Below, in pieces: positions 26,352 through 36,344 of a stretch of 64,000 bases of DNA. A program made the translations under genes and the position numbers. Position 1 is the stretch's first letter, and every line of letters begins with the position of its first letter. Under the pieces are notes generated by a model, which searched no databases, had not been told where the DNA came from, and saw nothing but the letters and a program-made list of their open reading frames with translations. The stretch is taken from contig PERG01000005.1 in NCBI GenBank assembly GCA_002928535.1, positions 1 to 64,000 on the forward strand, in the 5' to 3' direction. This stretch comes from Methylotenera sp. Lineage in GTDB: Bacteria; Pseudomonadota; Gammaproteobacteria; Burkholderiales; Methylophilaceae.

Positions 26352-26416
26352 AAGGTTGGAGAAAGTCAGTTGTTTGATTATTATAGTTCAACATCTTTAC
26401 TACTCATACTAAAGCA

Positions 26417-27310
26417 ATGACGCTATTTAACCACCTCCATTCGCCAAATTCTCCAATAGAATCAGAAACTTTCCAACAATTAGTGGCGAAACAAGTAACT
26501 GCTGCACTTGAAGAAGATGTTGGTAGCGGTGACCTGACGGCATTATTAATACCTGCTAATCAGCAAGCGATTGCCGTTATAACTGCAAGAGAAGAGGCGG
26601 TCATTTGCGGGACTGCCTGGGTTGATGCTTGTTTTAAGCAGATCCATCAAGAGAGTGAGATTCACTGGTTTGTGCAGGAGGGCGAGCGAGTCCAGGCAAA
26701 TCAAGTCGTATGCGAAATTAATGGCTTGGCGCGAGCGCTCTTAACCGCTGAGCGTTGTGCGCTTAATTTTTTACAAACCTTGTCTGCCACTGCCACGCAA
26801 ACGCGGCAATATGTAGACGCCATCAGTGGCACACAGGCGAAAATTTTGGATACACGTAAAACCATTCCTCATCTTCGTATTGCGCAAAAGTATGCTGTTA
26901 CAGTAGGTGGCGGACAGAATCAGCGCATGGCTTTATATGATGGCATCTTGATCAAAGAAAATCACATCACAGCTGCTGGCAGCATTCAAGCAGTGATGAA
27001 TCAAGCCTTTGCATTGAATGCTGGAAAGTCTATTCAAATCGAAGTTGAAACGCTTTCACAACTTGAAGAAGCACTCAGTGCAGGTGCAAGGAGTATCCTA
27101 TTGGATAATTTTAATGTCGACGCATTGATACAGGCTGTGGCGCTTAATAGCCTGCATAGCCGCCCCGCTATATTAGAAGCTTCTGGCGGCATCCATTTAC
27201 AAAATGTGCGAGAAATCGCCCAAACAGGGGTAGATCGCATTTCCATAGGATCATTGACTAAGAACGTACTGGCAATCGACCTATCCATGCGCATCAAGAC
27301 CATTAATTAA
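26417..27310 (+). CDS. nadC: nicotinate-nucleotide pyrophosphorylase (carboxylating)
   Basis: Converts quinolinate and PRPP to nicotinate mononucleotide in NAD synthesis. The 297-residue protein shows ALEEDVGSGDLTALLIP, ERCALNFLQTLSATAT, LDTRKTIPHLRIAQKYAV and the C-terminal LEASGGIHLQNVREIAQTGV. It is followed 79 bp later by a GspE/PilB-like ATPase; nadB and nadA are not in the window. Confidence 0.96.
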   Translation: MTLFNHLHSPNSPIESETFQQLVAKQVTAALEEDVGSGDLTALLIPANQQAIAVITAREEAVICGTAWVDACFKQIHQESEIHWFVQEGERVQANQVVCEINGLARALLTAERCALNFLQTLSATATQTRQYVDAISGTQAKILDTRKTIPHLRIAQKYAVTVGGGQNQRMALYDGILIKENHITAAGSIQAVMNQAFALNAGKSIQIEVETLSQLEEALSAGARSILLDNFNVDALIQAVALNSLHSRPAILEASGGIHLQNVREIAQTGVDRISIGSLTKNVLAIDLSMRIKTIN

Positions 27311-27389
27311 AATACGCACTGAACACTAGATTAAGCTATCGGTCTTAAATACCTTAGTACGCTATTGCAAGCCAATCGAAAGGTAATCC

Positions 27390-29174
27390 ATGAGCAAAGT
27401 TGCTGCTTTATCGAAACACACTGGTCGGCTCAGTTTGGGCGATGCATTACGCATGCTGGTCAATGATGGCATTGTCGACAAGCTACATGCCGAAAAATTG
27501 TATAAAGACCGCAAGTTAGATAGCTCAAACCTGCATCCACTAGTGGTTATTGGTGAACAAAAATGGAAAAGCCTTAAATCTCCGCATAAAACCATTACTG
27601 TTGAAATGCTCACAACATGGCTGGCGAATCGCGCCGGTCTAGAGTATTACCACATTGATCCCCTTAAATTGGATTTTGGTAGTGCAGCCAAGCTGGTTTC
27701 TAAAGGGTACGCTGAGCGCTTGAAAATCATGCCGATTTCCGCAAGTAATGGCGAAGCGGTTTTTGCCACGACTGAACCTTACAGCAAGGAATGGATACCC
27801 GATCTTGAGCGTGTGCTTAATATGAAAATTAAGCTGGTAGTCGCTAATCCGTTAGAAATCAGTCGTTACCTGCCGGAAATTTACAGTTTAGCCAATTCCA
27901 TGCATGCCGCCAATCTGGCTAAAGCCGGGCAAATTACGGGGGTACAGAATTTCGAGCAGCTGGTTGAACTGGGTAAAGACAAGAATCTGGATGCGAATGA
28001 ACAGCATGTAGTTAACATTGTGGATTGGTTATTCAAATATGCTTTTGAACAACGCGCCAGTGATATTCATCTAGAGCCCCGCCGTACCATGGGCATGATG
28101 CGCTTCCGTATAGATGGCGTACTCCATCAAGTCTACCAACTTCCCTCCAACATCATGAATGCCATCACGAGCCGCATTAAATTACTGGGGCGCATGGATA
28201 TGGTGGAAAAACGCCGCCCCCAAGATGGGCGGATTAAAACGCTGACCGCTGAAGGCGTAGAAATTGAACTTAGGTTATCCACCATGCCGACTGCATTTGG
28301 TGAAAAACTGGTCATGCGGATATTTGCCCCGGACGTTTCGGCAAAAGACTTTATGGCACTAGGCTTCTCCCCTGCTCAAGCTGACATTTGGAACCAATGG
28401 ACGCAATCGCCTAATGGTATTATTTTAGTCACTGGGCCAACCGGTTCTGGTAAAACAACCACCCTCTATGCCACTTTGCGTATTTTGGCTACACCGGAAG
28501 TCAATGTCTGCACTGTAGAAGAACCGATTGAAATGGTGGAACCATTGTTCAACCAGATGCAAGTGCAAGGTAATATCGGTTTAAATTTTGCTGATGGTAT
28601 TCGTACTCTCATGCGGCAAGACCCTGACATTATCATGGTAGGCGAGATTCGTGACCTGGAAACCGCCGATATGGCGATTCAAGCGGCTTTAACGGGACAT
28701 TTAGTATTGTCTACTTTGCATACCAATGATTCACCTGCTGCGGTGACACGTCTACTGGACTTAGGGGTGCCGTCCTATCTTATCCATTCAACGGTATTAG
28801 GCGTCATGGCACAACGCTTGGTGCGCACCTTATGCCCACACTGTAAGACGCCTGACACCATCGATCAAAACGAGTGGAACGCACTGGTTGGGCCTTTCAA
28901 AATGCCTAAACCTGCCCACATTTATAAACCAGTTGGATGCATGGAGTGCCGCAATACTGGATTCAGAGGACGCAGCGGCATTTATGAAATGCTTACCATT
29001 ACGCCTCCTCTACGCAAGCTTATTACAGCGGAAACAGATCTTGCCAAATTAACCAGGCTTGCTTATCAACAAGGTATGCAGCCCTTAATTATTAACGGGG
29101 CGGAAAAAGTAGCTGCTGGGCTAACGACGATTGAAGAATTACTCAAAGTAGCCCCTCCAATAGAGATAGGATAA
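27390..29174 (+). CDS. GspE/PilB-family secretion ATPase paralogue
   Basis: A 594-residue type II secretion/type IV pilus assembly-type ATPase. It has an N-terminal MshEN-like region (about 1-180), Walker A GPTGSGKTTTLYATL (about 352-366), Asp box CTVEEPIEMVEP, Walker B IIMVGEIRDLETAD, His box ALTGHLVLSTLHTND, and the four-Cys zinc motif CPHC...CMEC (about 486-520). It is distinct from pilB (52853-54571), with a longer N-terminus and a different context beside nadC and ilvB. No PilC/GspF, pilin or secretin gene adjoins it, so its partner machine cannot be named. Confidence 0.9.
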   Translation: MSKVAALSKHTGRLSLGDALRMLVNDGIVDKLHAEKLYKDRKLDSSNLHPLVVIGEQKWKSLKSPHKTITVEMLTTWLANRAGLEYYHIDPLKLDFGSAAKLVSKGYAERLKIMPISASNGEAVFATTEPYSKEWIPDLERVLNMKIKLVVANPLEISRYLPEIYSLANSMHAANLAKAGQITGVQNFEQLVELGKDKNLDANEQHVVNIVDWLFKYAFEQRASDIHLEPRRTMGMMRFRIDGVLHQVYQLPSNIMNAITSRIKLLGRMDMVEKRRPQDGRIKTLTAEGVEIELRLSTMPTAFGEKLVMRIFAPDVSAKDFMALGFSPAQADIWNQWTQSPNGIILVTGPTGSGKTTTLYATLRILATPEVNVCTVEEPIEMVEPLFNQMQVQGNIGLNFADGIRTLMRQDPDIIMVGEIRDLETADMAIQAALTGHLVLSTLHTNDSPAAVTRLLDLGVPSYLIHSTVLGVMAQRLVRTLCPHCKTPDTIDQNEWNALVGPFKMPKPAHIYKPVGCMECRNTGFRGRSGIYEMLTITPPLRKLITAETDLAKLTRLAYQQGMQPLIINGAEKVAAGLTTIEELLKVAPPIEIG

Positions 29175-29240
29175 AACTGACTGCCGGCCATCGAAACTAG
29201 AATTCTTAATCAAACAACATCTGTCATTAAACTTTCATCC

Positions 29241-29269
29241 TTGACCAAAACCCTCCAAACCGTTATCGT
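29241..29269 (+). promoter_or_regulatory. candidate promoter for ilvB
   Basis: TTGACC (29241-29246) and TATCGT (29264-29269) at 17-bp spacing lie about 125 bp before the ilvB start. The leader that follows is AT-rich; I see no branched-chain leader peptide, attenuator hairpin or T-box in it. Confidence 0.4.
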
Positions 29270-29393
29270 ATAGGGTTGCTATATAAACACTTAAAAACCA
29301 TTAAGTTAGCATCCTATAATAAATATAAAACCCATTTTAATTAGCGGCATTTAAGCGTTGGCACAAGACAATTTGTTTTGCTGCCAAACAAGC

Positions 29394-31133
29394 ATGGAAA
29401 AAAGCATGGATCAAAGTTCGAAACAACTCACAGGCGCGGAAATTTTAATCCGTTGTTTGCATGAGGAAAAAGTTAAATTCGTATTCGGCTACCCTGGGGG
29501 TGCTGTGCTGAATATCTACGATGCTATCTTCCAGCAAGACAAATTCAAACACGTTCTTGTGCGTCACGAACAAGCCGCCATTCATGCAGCAGATGCTTTT
29601 TCACGGTCCACTGGTGAAGTCGGTGTTGCACTCGTAACGTCAGGCCCTGGTGCCACCAATGCCGTAACCGGTATCGCCACTGCTTATATGGACTCTATTC
29701 CCATGGTCATCATCAGTGGTCAGGTGCCTACTTATGCTATTGGCCAAGATGCTTTCCAAGAATGCGACACGGTAGGCATCACCCGACCATGCGTAAAACA
29801 TAACTTCCTCGTTAAAGATATTAAGGATATTGCCTCAACGATGAAGAAGGCTTTCTATGTTGCCGCAAGTGGCCGTCCAGGCCCGGTATTGGTAGATATT
29901 CCTAAAGACATTACTGCGCAATTAGGCGATTTTGAATACCCCAGCACAGTGGCCTTGCGTTCATATAACCCAGTGACCAAAGGTCACCTGGGCCAAATCA
30001 AAAAAGCGCTTAAGATGCTCACCGAAGCGAAGCGCCCTATGGTGTATTCTGGCGGTGGCGTGGTGTTGGGCGACGCTTCACAGCACCTGATCAAACTTGT
30101 GCAATCGTTAGGCTTGCCTATTACCAGCACGCTTATGGGCTTAGGCGGCTATCCGTCCACGGATAAGCAATTCCTTGGCATGCTGGGCATGCACGGCACT
30201 TATGAAGCCAACATGGCGATGCAAGAATGCGATGTGTTGCTCGCTGTAGGCGCACGCTTCGATGACCGTGTGATTGGCAACCCGGAACATTTCCTGTCGC
30301 GTCCACGGACGATTATTCATATTGACATCGACCCATCTTCCATTGCAAAACGCGTGAAGATCGATGTGCCTATCGTAGGGGATGTGAAGTCTGTACTAGC
30401 AGATATGAATGAATTGGTCGCGAGTGAGAAGCCTGCGCAAAATACTGCAGCATTGAAAGATTGGTTTAAAGAAATCGAAGGTTGGCGCAGTAAAAACTGT
30501 CTAAGTTTTGCGCTTAGCCCAGAACTGATCAAGCCACAAGACGTTATCCAGAAGCTCTATCAAGTCACCAAGGGTGACGCTTATATTACTTCTGACGTTG
30601 GCCAGCATCAAATGTGGGCAGCACAATATTACCCGTTCGATAAACCACGTCGCTGGATCAATTCGGGCGGCTTGGGCACGATGGGTGTGGGCTTGCCATA
30701 TGCCATGGGCGTTCAATTGGCGCATCCAGAGGCGCAGGTTGCCTGTATTACCGGTGAAGCTTCTGTGCAAATGTGTATACAGGAGCTATCCACCTGCAAG
30801 CAATTTAACCTGCCGATCAAAGTGATTACGCTCAATAACCGTTATATGGGTATGGTGCGCCAATGGCAAGAGTTCTTCTATGGCAATCGCTATTCCCAAT
30901 CTTATATGGAAGCTTTGCCCGATTTCGTGAAATTGGCAGAAGCTTACGGCCATGTGGGCATGCGCATTGAAAATCCTGCCGATATCGAAGGTGCACTTAA
31001 AGAGGCATTTAGCCCGCAACTGAAAGAGCGCTTAGTATTTATGGACTTCATGACTGACCAATCGGAAAATGTGTTCCCAATGATTCCAAACGGTAAAGGC
31101 TTATCTGAGATGATCCTTGCGGAGGAACTATAA
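29394..31133 (+). CDS. ilvB: acetolactate synthase large subunit
   Basis: ThDP-dependent catalytic subunit for the first step of valine/leucine/isoleucine synthesis. Key features are the FGYPGGAVLNIYDA start with the catalytic Glu in RHEQAAIHAADAF, the FAD-binding middle domain, and the ThDP/Mg motif TGEASVQMCIQELSTC through LNNRYMGMVRQWQ. The usual GDG reads GEA. The length of about 580 residues is normal. ATG 29394 is chosen; ATG 29406 or TTG 29358 are alternatives and none has a strong ribosome-binding site. The stop overlaps ilvH by 1 bp. Confidence 0.96.
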   Translation: MEKSMDQSSKQLTGAEILIRCLHEEKVKFVFGYPGGAVLNIYDAIFQQDKFKHVLVRHEQAAIHAADAFSRSTGEVGVALVTSGPGATNAVTGIATAYMDSIPMVIISGQVPTYAIGQDAFQECDTVGITRPCVKHNFLVKDIKDIASTMKKAFYVAASGRPGPVLVDIPKDITAQLGDFEYPSTVALRSYNPVTKGHLGQIKKALKMLTEAKRPMVYSGGGVVLGDASQHLIKLVQSLGLPITSTLMGLGGYPSTDKQFLGMLGMHGTYEANMAMQECDVLLAVGARFDDRVIGNPEHFLSRPRTIIHIDIDPSSIAKRVKIDVPIVGDVKSVLADMNELVASEKPAQNTAALKDWFKEIEGWRSKNCLSFALSPELIKPQDVIQKLYQVTKGDAYITSDVGQHQMWAAQYYPFDKPRRWINSGGLGTMGVGLPYAMGVQLAHPEAQVACITGEASVQMCIQELSTCKQFNLPIKVITLNNRYMGMVRQWQEFFYGNRYSQSYMEALPDFVKLAEAYGHVGMRIENPADIEGALKEAFSPQLKERLVFMDFMTDQSENVFPMIPNGKGLSEMILAEEL

Positions 31134-31624
31134 TGCGCCACATTATTTCACTGCTGATGGAAAACGAATCTGGTGCATTGTCACGCGTTGCGGGGCTATT
31201 CTCTGCACGTGGTTACAATATTGAATCCTTGACTGTTGCGCCAACGGAAGATCCCACCTTATCCCGTATGACCATCGTTACTTCGGGTTCCGATGCAGTG
31301 ATCGAGCAGATCATCAAGCAGCTCAACAAGCTGATTGATGTTGTCAAAGTGCTCGACCTGAACGATGGTAAATTTATTGAACGTGAATTAATGCTAGTCA
31401 AAGTGAAAGCGACTGGCGCGTTCCGTGAAGAAATGAAACGTATGTGCGATATTTTCCGCGGCCGCATTATCGATGTGGCTGATGGTAGTTTTACCATTGA
31501 GCTTACCGGCTCTGGCAATAAATTAGATGCTTTTATCGAAAGCTTGGATAAGGCCGCTATTCTCGAAACAGTTCGCACCGGCGCATCTGGCATAGGCCGT
31601 GGCGACAGAATTCTTAAAGTTTAA
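31133..31624 (+). CDS. ilvH: acetolactate synthase small (regulatory) subunit
   Basis: Stimulates IlvB and confers valine feedback inhibition. The 163 residues begin with the ACT domain signature HIISLLMENESGALSRVAGLF and ARGYNIESLTVAPTED, followed by the C-terminal ALS_ss_C domain with RIIDVADGSFTIELTG. It overlaps ilvB by one base (TAATG), so the two are translationally coupled. Confidence 0.97.
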   Translation: MRHIISLLMENESGALSRVAGLFSARGYNIESLTVAPTEDPTLSRMTIVTSGSDAVIEQIIKQLNKLIDVVKVLDLNDGKFIERELMLVKVKATGAFREEMKRMCDIFRGRIIDVADGSFTIELTGSGNKLDAFIESLDKAAILETVRTGASGIGRGDRILKV

Positions 31625-31671
31625 TACTACTAACATTTACAAAGTTTAGATTTACAACATTATTAATTTTC

Positions 31672-31693
31672 TTCTAAGTGAATATGCTTAGAA
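31672..31693 (+). repeat. hairpin in the ilvH-ilvC gap
   Basis: A perfect 7-bp inverted repeat TTCTAAG/CTTAGAA with an 8-nt loop lies 27 bp upstream of ilvC. It is AT-rich with no T-run, so an RNA processing or stability role is as likely as termination. Confidence 0.3.
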
Positions 31694-31713
31694 CTTGCAC
31701 TGAAAGGCGATGA

Positions 31714-32736
<1,023 letters not shown>

Positions 32737-32790
32737 TCTTAAATTAAAATAGATCAGTCTAAAAACTAATCGCATTTTAAGACGTTATTA

Positions 32791-32826
32791 AAAGGGCAGA
32801 CGTTATACGTACTGCCCTTTTATTTT
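32791..32826 (+). terminator. rho-independent terminator after ilvC
   Basis: AAAGGGCAG and CTGCCCTTT pair across a 12-nt loop and are followed by TTATTTTG. It lies 55 bp past the ilvC stop and separates the ilvBHC operon from psd. Confidence 0.85.
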
Positions 32827-32871
32827 GATTAATCAGTATAAAATATAGCCAATAGCCAAGATTGGAATTTA

Positions 32872-33720
32872 ATGAATAATCGTTTCTCAGTTTTAACACA
32901 ATATATTTTGCCCAAGCAGGCCCTGACTATTTTGGCTGGAAAATTTGCCCATCTACAAGCGGGCAGTCTTACCACCACTGTCATTACTTGGTTTGTTAAA
33001 CGCTATAAAGTGAATATGCTGGAAGCGGTCGATCCCAACATTGGCTCATACAAAAGTTTTAATGAGTTTTTCACACGCCCCATTAAAAAGGATGCGCGTC
33101 CAATTGCCCAGGCAGATTTTATCTGTCCGGTGGATGGCGCCATCAGTCAATTTGGTGCTGTTGAAACAGATCAGATATTTCAAGCCAAGGGCCATTATTA
33201 TTCAACAACTGCTTTGTTAGGTGGTGATCACCAAGCCGCTAAACAATTTGAACATGGTCATTTTGCCTGCTTGTATTTAAGTCCTAAAGATTACCATCGC
33301 ATTCATATGCCTTGTGCTGGCACTTTAAAGAAAATGACATATGTACCCGGTGATTTGTTTTCTGTGAACCCGGTGACCGCACAAGGCGTACCCGGTTTAT
33401 TTGCGCGTAATGAACGGGTAGTTTGTGAGTTTCATTCCGAGCAACATGGCGAATTTGTTATGGTATTAGTAGGTGCGACTATTGTAGGCAGCATGGAGAC
33501 CGTGTGGCACGGCCTTGTTAACCCTCCTCGAACTCCAAATATCCGTATCTGGACATATGAGCAACATAATATCCATTTGGCACAAGGCGAGGAAATGGGC
33601 CGCTTCTTATTAGGCTCCACCGTTGTGATGTTGTTCCAACAAAATAGGTTGAAATTTAATCCAATTTGGAATCCTTTCAAATGGGTACAATTAGGTGAGG
33701 AAATGGCAAACAAACCTTAA
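32872..33720 (+). CDS. psd: phosphatidylserine decarboxylase proenzyme
   Basis: Makes phosphatidylethanolamine at the inner membrane through a pyruvoyl group formed by self-cleavage. The 282 residues contain the self-cleavage LGST motif at GRFLLGSTVVML (about 240-251), SPKDYHRIHMPCAG and CPVDGAISQFG. The size matches the E. coli-type (short) enzyme. It is a single transcription unit between two terminators. Confidence 0.96.
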   Translation: MNNRFSVLTQYILPKQALTILAGKFAHLQAGSLTTTVITWFVKRYKVNMLEAVDPNIGSYKSFNEFFTRPIKKDARPIAQADFICPVDGAISQFGAVETDQIFQAKGHYYSTTALLGGDHQAAKQFEHGHFACLYLSPKDYHRIHMPCAGTLKKMTYVPGDLFSVNPVTAQGVPGLFARNERVVCEFHSEQHGEFVMVLVGATIVGSMETVWHGLVNPPRTPNIRIWTYEQHNIHLAQGEEMGRFLLGSTVVMLFQQNRLKFNPIWNPFKWVQLGEEMANKP

Positions 33721-33734
33721 GTAAGATACTAAAT

Positions 33735-33765
33735 AAAAAAAGCCTGCAATCGCAGGCTTTTTTAC
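33735..33765. terminator. bidirectional terminator between psd and rppH
   Basis: AAAAAAGCCTGC and GCAGGCTTTTTT form a 12-bp stem with loop AATC and flanking A and T tracts. It can serve both the plus-strand psd and the minus-strand rppH. Confidence 0.9.
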
Positions 33766-33781
33766 ATTTATCTTCAAGACC

Positions 33782-34288
33782 TTAAGAATGTGTGGAAGAT
33801 ACTTTTTTAGGCGCTTTATGATGTAAATGTGGTGCCAGTTCATTTAACGCCGACTCGTACACTGCGCGCTTAAATTCAATCACATCTTCAAGCGGCACCC
33901 AGTACTCACTCCAGCGCCAAGCATCAAATTCCGGATGTTCAGTTGCACGCAAAGAAACATCGCTGTCACGTCCTACCATCCGCAATAAATACCATATTTG
34001 CTTTTGGCCTTTATAACTGCCGCGCCATTCACGTTTTACCCAACTGGTAGGCACTTCATAACGTAACCAGTCTTTGGTACGCCCTAGAATTTTGACATGC
34101 TCAGGTTTTAAGCCGACCTCTTCCATCAACTCTCGGTACATGGCTTGTTCTGGACTTTCACCAAACTTAATTCCACCTTGTGGAAACTGCCATGCATGTT
34201 CGCGAATGCGCTTACCCCAGAATACTTGGTTGTTCGCATTACACAAGATAATACCAACATTTGGGCGAAACCCGTCTCGATCTAACAT
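33782..34288 (-). CDS. rppH: RNA pyrophosphohydrolase
   Basis: Removes pyrophosphate from mRNA 5' ends, triggering RNase E-dependent decay. The 168-residue protein starts [18 protein letters not shown] and has [13 protein letters not shown] continuing into the Nudix box with REL-MEEVGL. It ends with a basic tail rich in His/Lys ([10 protein letters not shown]). It converges with psd. Confidence 0.96.
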   Translation of the reverse strand: MLDRDGFRPNVGIILCNANNQVFWGKRIREHAWQFPQGGIKFGESPEQAMYRELMEEVGLKPEHVKILGRTKDWLRYEVPTSWVKREWRGSYKGQKQIWYLLRMVGRDSDVSLRATEHPEFDAWRWSEYWVPLEDVIEFKRAVYESALNELAPHLHHKAPKKVSSTHS

Positions 34289-34374
34289 AGCTATACTGCC
34301 TTAATTATTTAATGCAATTTTTTCATATTTCGCCCACTATTGAAAGCTACCTTTCATAGATAAAATGATTCCTT

Positions 34375-35349
34375 ATGAATATACCCTCAAAAATTCAACT
34401 ATTTATCACATTAAGCATTGTAACCTTGACCACTATTGGTTGTATCCCTAGTGATACTAATAGCCATCACGCATACATCACCAACCAGGGTGCCAATACT
34501 GTGAGTGTGATTGATACAACTAGTAATCAAGTCATTAAAACTATTTCTGTAGGTAAAGCGCCTGTTGGCGTGGCAGTTTCGGATAAATTAAAACGTGTCT
34601 ATATATCAAATGTTGAAAGCCAGGATATATCCGTCATTGATGTCAGCACTCATAAAGTGATCAATACGATCAAAATAAAAGGCTCACCAGTCGGGTTAAC
34701 GGTATCCCCAGATAGTAAAACTTTATATGTGGCAGACTGGTTTGAAAACCGCATCCTGGCTATCAATACTACGGATACCAATAAGATCCGGGAGCAATTA
34801 GTAGGTGATGCACCTGCAGGTTTAGTCATCAGCCCTGATAATCAATGGCTTTATATAGCTAACCGTGACAGCAATGATATTGCCGTGATTGACACCGCCA
34901 CACTTACTATCCAAAAACGCATTGCAGTTGGCAAACATCCCTTTGGTCTTGCATTAAGCAAAACCGGCGAACTATTAGTAAGTGTGAACGTGCAAGAAGA
35001 CACCATTACATTAATCAATACTAAGACTAAACAACAACATACTATTGGCGTTGGTTATCATCCTTATTGCGCAGTATTTAGTGATGACCAGAAAAGATTA
35101 TATGTGACCAATACCCAAGATGACAGTATTTCAATCATCGATGTAACTACCCAAAAAGAAATTGCACAAGTTGATGTAGGAAGCACGCCGGAAGGCATTA
35201 GCATCGATCAAGAAAATCATCATGCTTATGTGGCTAATTGGGGAAGTAATGATGTGAGCGTGATTGATACCCAAACCAATAAATTAGTAACTACTATCAA
35301 AACAGGCGACAAAAGTCGTGCGTTCGGACAATTTATTATCAAGCGATAA
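34375..35349 (+). CDS. YVTN-family beta-propeller lipoprotein
   Basis: A 324-residue predicted lipoprotein: signal peptide about 1-22 with lipobox TTIGC. About seven repeats of about 42 residues follow, built on the pattern LYVAN...NDISVIDT...V..I.VG..P.G.. (for example YVANWGSNDVSVIDTQ near the C-terminus), which should form a seven-bladed propeller. Such YVTN proteins are often periplasmic partners in PQQ/cytochrome-linked oxidation or surface proteins. The substrate or partner cannot be inferred, but the MxaD-like protein 150 bp downstream suggests a periplasmic oxidation setting. Confidence 0.85.
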   Translation: MNIPSKIQLFITLSIVTLTTIGCIPSDTNSHHAYITNQGANTVSVIDTTSNQVIKTISVGKAPVGVAVSDKLKRVYISNVESQDISVIDVSTHKVINTIKIKGSPVGLTVSPDSKTLYVADWFENRILAINTTDTNKIREQLVGDAPAGLVISPDNQWLYIANRDSNDIAVIDTATLTIQKRIAVGKHPFGLALSKTGELLVSVNVQEDTITLINTKTKQQHTIGVGYHPYCAVFSDDQKRLYVTNTQDDSISIIDVTTQKEIAQVDVGSTPEGISIDQENHHAYVANWGSNDVSVIDTQTNKLVTTIKTGDKSRAFGQFIIKR

Positions 35350-35363
35350 GCATAAATGAATTC

Positions 35364-35404
35364 GCTTAACTTTTGTCAACCAGCCTTATGTGGCAACGTT
35401 AAGC
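35364..35404 (+). repeat. inverted repeat after the YVTN gene
   Basis: GCTTAAC (35364-35370) and GTTAAGC (35398-35404) are perfect 7-bp arms enclosing a second possible stem (CAGCC/GGC). No T-run follows. A TATAAT at 35440-35445 downstream may be the -10 of the next gene, with no convincing -35. Confidence 0.35.
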
Positions 35405-35498
35405 AAGCTGGCAGGAATGCATTTAATTAAATACTCCTTTATAATGCATTGTTGTTTTTGAATAATTCCTCTCATATTGAGAGTTTTGGAGAAGATAT

Positions 35499-36029
35499 AT
35501 GAAAAAGTTTTTAGCGCTAATCGCATTAAGTGTGGGTTTGGTTCCATTTACTGCATCTGCACACGGACCAACACCGCAAAAAGTTGAAAAAACGGTGACT
35601 ATCAAGGCCGAACCTGCAAAAGTCTGGGCGATTGTTAAAGACTTTGGCAACATGCAAAAATGGCATCCAGCGATTAGTGCAACTAAATTGGAGAAAAAAG
35701 GGGGCGATACTTATCGCACCTTGACATTAAAAAGTGGCGGCACGATCTACGAAAAATTGCGTAGCATTGATGATGCTGACATGAAACTTAAATATGAGAT
35801 CGTTGAAAGCCAATTACCCTTCACTGATTACAATTCCATCATGACAGTGGCTAAAGGCCCAAATGCCGGTGAAACCACAGTGACCTGGGTGGGCCGTTTT
35901 TACCGTTTATATAAATTAAACCCACCTATCCCAGAAGGCCAAGACGACAAAACAGCTTCTGACGCAGTATCAGGCATTTACGATGCTGGTCTAGCTAACT
36001 TGAAGAAAGTGGCCGAATCGTCAAAGTAG
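35499..36029 (+). CDS. periplasmic SRPBCC-fold protein, MxaD-like
   Basis: A 176-residue secreted protein with a clear signal peptide (residues 1-21, ending TASA-HG). The mature SRPBCC/polyketide-cyclase fold begins at VEKTVTIKAEPAKVWAIVKD, with FGNMQKWHPAI and YRLYKLNPPIPEGQDD. The closest named family I recognise is MxaD, a periplasmic accessory protein of methanol dehydrogenase systems in methylotrophs; membership is by motif memory, not a search. A TTTTGGAGAAG ribosome-binding site precedes the start. Confidence 0.75.
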   Translation: MKKFLALIALSVGLVPFTASAHGPTPQKVEKTVTIKAEPAKVWAIVKDFGNMQKWHPAISATKLEKKGGDTYRTLTLKSGGTIYEKLRSIDDADMKLKYEIVESQLPFTDYNSIMTVAKGPNAGETTVTWVGRFYRLYKLNPPIPEGQDDKTASDAVSGIYDAGLANLKKVAESSK

Positions 36030-36122
36030 CAAACCGCAAAGAGGAGACAAAATGGTCATTTTGGAAGTTCATAACTGACATTTTTTGACACTATTAGCGG
36101 TTGCAGCATAAAAGTAGATTGA

Positions 36123-36158
36123 TTAAAAAGGCGGAATCTTAAAATTCCGCCTTTTTAA
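36123..36158 (+). terminator. terminator after the MxaD-like gene
   Basis: A perfect 15-bp stem (TTAAAAAGGCGGAAT and its complement, loop CTTAAA) with an A-tract before and a T-tract after. It insulates pilA from upstream transcription. Confidence 0.9.
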
Positions 36159-36259
36159 CTGGCTGGCAGAACCTTCAAGACACTGTTCCCTATTGTGAGT
36201 GACATCAAATGAAGAAATTTGTTTATTACAACAATTAAATAATATTACGCTCCAAACAT

Positions 36260-36274
36260 TGGCACATCTATTGC
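36260..36274 (+). promoter_or_regulatory. sigma-54 (RpoN) promoter of pilA
   Basis: TGGCAC-ATCTA-TTGC matches the RpoN -24/-12 consensus (TGGCAC-N5-TTGC) at every defined position. Transcription should start near 36285, giving a leader of about 60 nt before pilA. This is the expected architecture for PilS/PilR-controlled major pilin genes; pilRS themselves are not in the window. Confidence 0.9.
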
Positions 36275-36344
36275 TGATATTTAACCGAGTAGTGAATACG
36301 AGCTCGCTGTATAAACACTTTAACTTTGATATAAAGGAATAGAA

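Larger units (their letters stand above)
36030..36344 (+). promoter_or_regulatory. pilA upstream region
   Basis: This 315-bp gene-free stretch contains a strong terminator (36123-36158), then an AT-rich segment with the sigma-54 promoter at 36260-36274 and an AAAGGAA ribosome-binding site just before pilA. GTGTC-type sequences on the minus strand (36179-36183, and ATGTC at 36201-36205) lie about 85-105 bp upstream of the expected transcription start, where PilR sites occur in Pseudomonas. An 8-codon ORF at 36052 has a good ribosome-binding site but no other support. Confidence 0.5.

Noticed and set aside
29175..29357. Branched-chain leader peptide or T-box before ilvB
   Set aside because: No run of Ile/Leu/Val codons in a short ORF, no competing hairpins and no T-box sequence could be seen.
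29394..31133. Broken thiamine-diphosphate motif in ilvB (GEA for GDG)
   Set aside because: A Glu at this position occurs, as far as I recall, in other betaproteobacterial acetolactate synthases, and all surrounding residues are intact, so it is probably active.
36052..36078. 8-codon ORF with a GAGGAG ribosome-binding site after the MxaD-like gene
   Set aside because: Too short to support as a gene, and it sits ahead of a terminator with no regulated partner that would make it a leader peptide.
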